A DNA stretch of 64,000 nucleotides from an uncultured Lachnospiraceae bacterium (GTDB lineage: Bacteria; Bacillota; Clostridia; Lachnospirales; Lachnospiraceae), in assembly GCA_949743325.1 (NCBI GenBank), contig CATJTQ010000121.1, forward strand, positions 62,001 through 126,000, written 5' to 3'. The translations under genes were made by a program, and so were the position numbers. Within the stretch, counting starts at the first letter, position 1. Each line of letters begins with the position of its first letter. This document shows, piece by piece, positions 60,082 to 64,000 of the stretch. The notes under the pieces are model-generated. The model ran no database searches, had not been told where the DNA came from, and saw only the letters and a list, made by a program, of their open reading frames with translations.

Positions 60082-62277
60082 ATGAATTTATTATATAAGC
60101 TTAATGAACGGCTTCTCTTAAACATTTCATTAAAAGAAAATGAAAAAATTATTTACTCCGTTCCTTATGATTTAGACAAACAATTAAATTTTACCGCTAA
60201 TAATTATATTATTGTTACAGACAAACGTCTGTTAATTTCAAAAAATGATGTATTAATAAATGAAATAGAGCTTCAGCATATTGAAAAAGCATTTTGTGAT
60301 AATTATCCTAATAATGGTATTCTGCGTATAAAACTAAAAGACGGCAAATATATTTTAACCGCAAGGTTTTCACTTAGACATGTTATAAGAATCTCTTATA
60401 TTACAGAGGGAATTAATAGGCTTATTATTGGCAGAACAGATATAGTAAAGAGTAAAGAACAAGATAGAATATGTCCTAAATGCAAAAAACCGCTGCCAGG
60501 AACAAAATCTTGTCCGCACTGTGACGGCAGAAATGTAACTTATATAAAGCTAAAACAGTTATGTCATCCATATATAAAGAATTTTATTTTACTATCAGTT
60601 TTAATGCTACTGTCATCAATATCCATACTCATAACTCCTAAAATACAGCAATTATTTATTGACAACGCACTATTTAAGCAAAAGGGTACGATAAATGATA
60701 TTATAGTTTTTATAGTTACAATGCTTATAATAACTATATTATCAATTATTCTATCAGTTCTAAAAAACTGGTACTGTGTAGTATTAGGAAGCAAAATAAG
60801 CATGGATTTAAGACAGAAAACATATTACAAACTGCAGTCTCTATCACTTTCATATATTCAAAGCAGAAAACCGGGAGACCTGATGAGAAGAATTTCTAAT
60901 GATTCTGTGCGCATAAGACGGTTTATGGAAAACACATTTGCCAATCTTCTATCCACAGTTATAACTATTGGGTTCGCAATTATTTACATGTTCATTATAG
61001 ACTGGAAACTAACAATTATATCTCTTGTATTTCTGCCTTTAACAATTATTATTTCTATATCTCAGCGTCGCCAGATGAAAAAAAGATTTAGAAAAGCTAA
61101 CCGCAGCATGGACAAACTTAACAGTTCTCTCCAAGACGTTATATCAGGTATGCAGATAGTCAAAACGTATGGTAAAGAAGAGAAAGAAGCAAAAAAATTT
61201 CAAAATTTATCTGATAATTATGCACATATACAAACTAATAATTTAATATTTTTCGCCTACTTTACACCTATATTAATATTTGGTTTGGGTCTGGGAACAT
61301 ATGTCATCACTTACTTAGGCGGTAGACACGTACTTATCGGCGATATGATGCCTGGTACACTTACACAATTTATCTCCTATGCCGCAATTCTTTTCGGCTC
61401 CCTTGACAGAATGATTAACCTGCCAAGAGATCTCGCAGAAATGTTAAACAGCCTTGAGAGAATATTTGATATATGGCAGGAAAAGCCTGAATTACAATCT
61501 TCTGCTTTATCAATTAAACATAATATAATTGGAAATGTAAAATTTGAAAATGTCACCTTTGGCTATCAGTCATACGACCCTGTATTAAAAAATATCAATC
61601 TCAATGTAGAAAAAGGTGAAATGATAGGTCTTGTCGGTGCCTCAGGAGTCGGAAAATCTACAATAATCAATCTAATTATGCATCTATATGATGTAAATCA
61701 AGGTGTACTATCTATTGACGGAATTGATATAAAAGACATAGACACAGAACACTTGCACAGTCAAATTGGTGTAGTACTACAAGAAACATTTCTATTTTCA
61801 GGAACTATACTTGACAATATAAGATATGCTAATCCGACGGCCACTCTTGATGAAGTAATAGACGCGGCCAAAACTGCAAACGCTCATGATTTCATTTGCC
61901 GAACGCCAAATGGTTATGAAACTTATATTGGTCAGCTCGGATATACTTTATCAGGAGGAGAACGCCAACGACTTGCAATTGCCAGAGCAGTTCTCTGCAA
62001 ACCAAAACTGCTTATATTAGATGAAGCTACTTCAAACCTTGATACCGAAAGTGAGTACTTAATTCAAAAAGCATTAGAAAGGCTCCGGAGCAACTGTACA
62101 ACATTTGCAATTGCTCACAGATTATCTACATTAAAAAACGCAGATCGAATAGTAGTTATCAACGATCATAATATTGCAGAAATTGGAACACATGAACAAC
62201 TTATTGAAAAAAAAGGTATTTACTACAATCTTGTCACTGCACAGCTTCAGTTATCAAAACTTAAAGTTAATGTTTAA
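60082..62277 (+). CDS. ABC exporter half-transporter with N-terminal PH-like and zinc-ribbon extension
   Basis: 731 residues, about 140 more than a normal half-exporter. Residues ~1-120 look like a bacterial PH-type domain (YIIVTDKRLLISKNDVLI; LKDGKYILTARF). A zinc ribbon follows (CPKCKKPLPGTKSCPHC, ~residues 133-149), then six membrane helices (~165-450) and an ATPase with Walker A GASGVGKSTIINL, signature LSGGERQRLAIARAVL, Walker B LLILDEATSNLD and AIAHRLST. The extension, shared with DUF1854-linked transporters as I recall, may be the docking site for DUF1854. Last gene of the rightward operon; no terminator was recognised after it. Confidence 0.88.
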   Translation: MNLLYKLNERLLLNISLKENEKIIYSVPYDLDKQLNFTANNYIIVTDKRLLISKNDVLINEIELQHIEKAFCDNYPNNGILRIKLKDGKYILTARFSLRHVIRISYITEGINRLIIGRTDIVKSKEQDRICPKCKKPLPGTKSCPHCDGRNVTYIKLKQLCHPYIKNFILLSVLMLLSSISILITPKIQQLFIDNALFKQKGTINDIIVFIVTMLIITILSIILSVLKNWYCVVLGSKISMDLRQKTYYKLQSLSLSYIQSRKPGDLMRRISNDSVRIRRFMENTFANLLSTVITIGFAIIYMFIIDWKLTIISLVFLPLTIIISISQRRQMKKRFRKANRSMDKLNSSLQDVISGMQIVKTYGKEEKEAKKFQNLSDNYAHIQTNNLIFFAYFTPILIFGLGLGTYVITYLGGRHVLIGDMMPGTLTQFISYAAILFGSLDRMINLPRDLAEMLNSLERIFDIWQEKPELQSSALSIKHNIIGNVKFENVTFGYQSYDPVLKNINLNVEKGEMIGLVGASGVGKSTIINLIMHLYDVNQGVLSIDGIDIKDIDTEHLHSQIGVVLQETFLFSGTILDNIRYANPTATLDEVIDAAKTANAHDFICRTPNGYETYIGQLGYTLSGGERQRLAIARAVLCKPKLLILDEATSNLDTESEYLIQKALERLRSNCTTFAIAHRLSTLKNADRIVVINDHNIAEIGTHEQLIEKKGIYYNLVTAQLQLSKLKVNV

Positions 62278-62299
62278 CCTCTTATAAACAGGCTTCAAG

Positions 62300-62515
62300 A
62301 TTTAAGAATAATTTATATATTTATTAACCACAATTGTTTGAACTTTAATATAAAATTAACATAATTTTGTATAATTTACAAACAATTCAAACTATTTGTC
62401 ACAATAATTAGATTATGTTAAAGTCAACCATATTTTCCAATTTTAATTAAATTTGGACAGGACTACAAAACAATTGTTCGTTGGTTTACAATAATTTTTA
62501 TGTAAACGAGTATAA
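62300..62515. other. Very AT-rich non-coding stretch with inverted repeats
   Basis: Non-coding and strongly A+T-rich. Related short inverted sequences recur (CAATTGTTTGAAC near 62331, CAAACAATTCAAAC near 62379, CAATTGTTCG near 62471). It lies beside the DnaA boxes and could be an unwinding region. No gene is seen in 62278-62747. Confidence 0.4.
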
Positions 62516-62520
62516 CTTTA

Positions 62521-62598
62521 TGTGGATAACATGGATAACTCTATTGATAACTCAATTTAAGCCCAAAGTTATTGACATAGTTATCCACATTATCCACA
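62521..62598. other. DnaA-box cluster, possible replication origin or DnaA-binding locus
   Basis: Perfect DnaA boxes: TGTGGATAA at 62521-62529 (minus orientation) and two immediately adjacent TTATCCACA at 62581-62589 and 62590-62598. Weaker boxes of the form CATGGATAA and TTGATAA lie between them. The arrangement next to an AT-rich stretch is origin-like. No dnaA, dnaN or rpmH is in the window. Confidence 0.6.
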
Positions 62599-62747
62599 TT
62601 TACATGTATAACATTTCCACATACAATCTTCACTTTTTTTCTTTTGTGCAATTTGTATATTATAAAAATTGTCAATACAGAACATAATTTTCGCACAATT
62701 CCTTAAATAATCTGATAATATATATTGATACTTCATAAAATCAACAC

Positions 62748-62790
62748 ATAAAAACACCCCGCTTGATTCAATACTGTTAAAATATTGAAC
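62748..62790. repeat. Direct repeat copy 1 flanking the Rpn gene
   Basis: 43 bp matching 63958-64000 with one mismatch (at 62763). It is the 3' part of the Rpn terminator. Confidence 0.9.
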
Positions 62791-62800
62791 CCAGCAGGGT
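62748..62800 (-). terminator. Terminator after the Rpn-family gene
   Basis: On the minus strand ACCCTGCT pairs with AGCGGGGT, enclosing an inner TTCAATA/TATTGAA stem, then GTTTTTA. It follows the Rpn gene end by about 27 bases. Confidence 0.8.
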
Positions 62801-62826
62801 AAATAAATCAGATATATTTTTTATTG

Positions 62827-63852
62827 TTACACATTTGATACATCTTTCTCCTTTAAAGCTTTTCTATACCATTCTCTTTCTTTTTCAGGTATATCTAATA
62901 TATCCATTGACTTTTCTTCAGACAAGTCCAATTTATTAATCAAGCTTTTAATATCTTGAAGTTTTGCCTTATCCCATGCTTCGTCCCACGCTTCATCCCA
63001 CGCTTCGTCCCACGCTTCATCCCACGCTTCATCCCACGCACGCCCAAACAAACCACTACCCAAATTACACATATCTGCCACCTCTTTTTCTAATTCTTCT
63101 GTCATAACTATATTAAATTCATCCTGTAATATCTTTCTCTTTGTATTTGCATCATTTCTAGTCGCCAATAATACATCTAACATTTTTAATAATCCACTAT
63201 AATCTTCTTTATCAGAACCGCCCAAGCAAATCATTACAACTGTCATTAAATCATAATTTTCTTTATTTTCTTCAATATTCCCTATCAATGATGTTTCTTG
63301 AATTGAGTAAAGCATTATTGAATTTCTTCGATATTTTGGTGGATCCGTACAAATCCATATTGAATACACTTTCTTAATATTTTCATAATGTCCAGCTTTA
63401 AAATCTGTTCCATACTGTGCAGAAATAAGTCTGCTCCCATAATATATTCCGCGTTTTAATAATGGATATCCCGGGTAATAATTATGTTGAGCTTCTATAT
63501 TGATAATCAAACTTATTAAATCTCCTGTAACAGGAGCAACAGCGCAAAATCGTATATCATACGAAACTGTACCCTCTGAAATTGTAACATCTTCTGAATT
63601 TAATCCTTTTATAAATTCACCCGATTCATCCTGATGTACAACAACATTTGAAATTTCCGGATTTCCTTCAATATATTTTTTTTCAATATCATTTACAGTA
63701 CATTCACTAAACTCCTCAACACAAGTTTTCAAAATACGCGCAAGTATCTGTTTATTTGCCAATAAACGCTTACAAGCCTCATCATAATCTGAATTTATAC
63801 CTGCTGTCGCAATTCTCTTTGCTAAAGTATTGTCAAAATCCATGTTTTTCAT
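62827..63852 (-). CDS. Rpn-family PD-(D/E)XK nuclease ('putative transposase')
   Basis: 341 residues. The N-terminal ~240 residues carry the family fold: TVSYDIRFCAVAP, ISLIINIEAQHNYYPGYPL and YYGSRLISAQYG, with likely catalytic acidic residues in the first two blocks. A repeat of AWDE units (about residues 271-294) follows, then a helical tail. Rpn proteins are DNA endonucleases that promote recombination and are often present in many copies in Lachnospiraceae; they are not true transposases. Both flanks carry the same 43-bp sequence. SD is GGGGGGAC before the first ATG. Confidence 0.88.
   Translation of the reverse strand: MKNMDFDNTLAKRIATAGINSDYDEACKRLLANKQILARILKTCVEEFSECTVNDIEKKYIEGNPEISNVVVHQDESGEFIKGLNSEDVTISEGTVSYDIRFCAVAPVTGDLISLIINIEAQHNYYPGYPLLKRGIYYGSRLISAQYGTDFKAGHYENIKKVYSIWICTDPPKYRRNSIMLYSIQETSLIGNIEENKENYDLMTVVMICLGGSDKEDYSGLLKMLDVLLATRNDANTKRKILQDEFNIVMTEELEKEVADMCNLGSGLFGRAWDEAWDEAWDEAWDEAWDEAWDKAKLQDIKSLINKLDLSEEKSMDILDIPEKEREWYRKALKEKDVSNV
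62972..63043 (-). repeat. Six tandem 12-bp units encoding AWDE repeats
   Basis: Units of TCCCACGCTTCR on the plus strand repeat six times with few changes, in frame with the Rpn gene. Number of units is likely to vary by slippage, each step adding or removing four residues. Confidence 0.9.
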
Positions 63853-63957
63853 TTGTCCCCCCTATATATAATTATTATAACGATTATATATTAAAAATGC
63901 AATAACTTATATTACATACAAACATACCTCAATTCAGTCAAATTACTATTAAATTAT

Positions 63958-64000
63958 ATAAAAACACCCCGCCTGATTCAATACTGTTAAAATATTGAAC
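63958..64000. repeat. Direct repeat copy 2 at the window edge
   Basis: Same 43 bp as 62748-62790 with one difference; continues past the window. As a minus-strand terminator it would end a gene lying just outside the window. Confidence 0.85.

Noticed and set aside
62521..62598. Firm call of chromosomal oriC
   Set aside because: DnaA boxes are clear, but dnaA, dnaN and rpmH are not seen, so only a possible origin is claimed.
62972..63043. CRISPR array
   Set aside because: Tandem 12-bp units with no spacers, in frame with a protein gene.

Overview
The window reads as chromosomal DNA of a low-G+C, Gram-positive anaerobe, most likely a Lachnospiraceae-type gut Clostridium. The support is an AT-rich sequence with strong GGAGG ribosome sites, a bacterial F-type ATP synthase operon, an archaeal/eukaryotic-type prolyl-tRNA synthetase, an Rpn/PD-(D/E)XK 'transposase' with AWDE repeats, and a large glycan-uptake locus built on binding-protein ABC importers. 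Species cannot be fixed from the sequence.

Left part (1-28 kb), mainly housekeeping. It begins with the 3' part of a DUF885 peptidase gene, then cca and proS, a small terminal-inverted-repeat element and an IS3-type transposase remnant. Two overlapping ABC exporter genes diverge from a marR-yczE unit whose promoter overlaps an operator-like palindrome. A zinc-ribbon protein, a DUF2085 protein and an ABC-class ATPase follow. The atpBEFAGDC operon carries a delta C-terminal domain fused to the front of alpha and has no atpH. After it come a cyclopropane-synthase-like methyltransferase, murI, and nine tRNA genes under a consensus promoter (Pro, Gly, Arg, His, Gln, Lys, Pro, Gly, Lys in transcription order; none encodes CCA). 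A secreted FKBP-type isomerase, cardiolipin synthase, tex and small conserved genes close this part.

Central part (28.3-62.3 kb), one divergent glycan/acid-sugar locus. Leftward from about 50.3 kb run a DHDPS-type aldolase, an iron alcohol dehydrogenase, a giant modular binding protein with two permeases, an NHL/TPR membrane protein, a YIP1 protein, a DUF5696 lipoprotein, a second permease pair with its own binding lipoprotein, an esterase-like hydrolase, a GH106-like rhamnosidase and an (alpha/alpha)6-barrel glycosidase. Rightward from about 50.97 kb run a DUF1537 acid-sugar kinase, PdxA2, an FGE-fold/beta-propeller/MORN fusion, a second propeller-lectin protein, and an ABC-DUF1854-ABC exporter set. 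A plausible scheme is import of a complex, probably rhamnose- and uronate-containing oligosaccharide by two importers, cytoplasmic trimming (none of the enzymes has a signal peptide), acid-sugar breakdown to triose phosphate, pyruvate and a reduced aldehyde, and export of something unknown. No importer ATPase and no transcription factor is encoded in the locus.

Right end (62.3-64 kb). A strongly AT-rich gap carries three perfect DnaA boxes, two of them in direct tandem. An Rpn-family nuclease gene follows, flanked by near-identical 43-bp copies of a terminator sequence. Most highly expressed genes lie on the minus strand, which would fit a replication origin at or beyond the right end.
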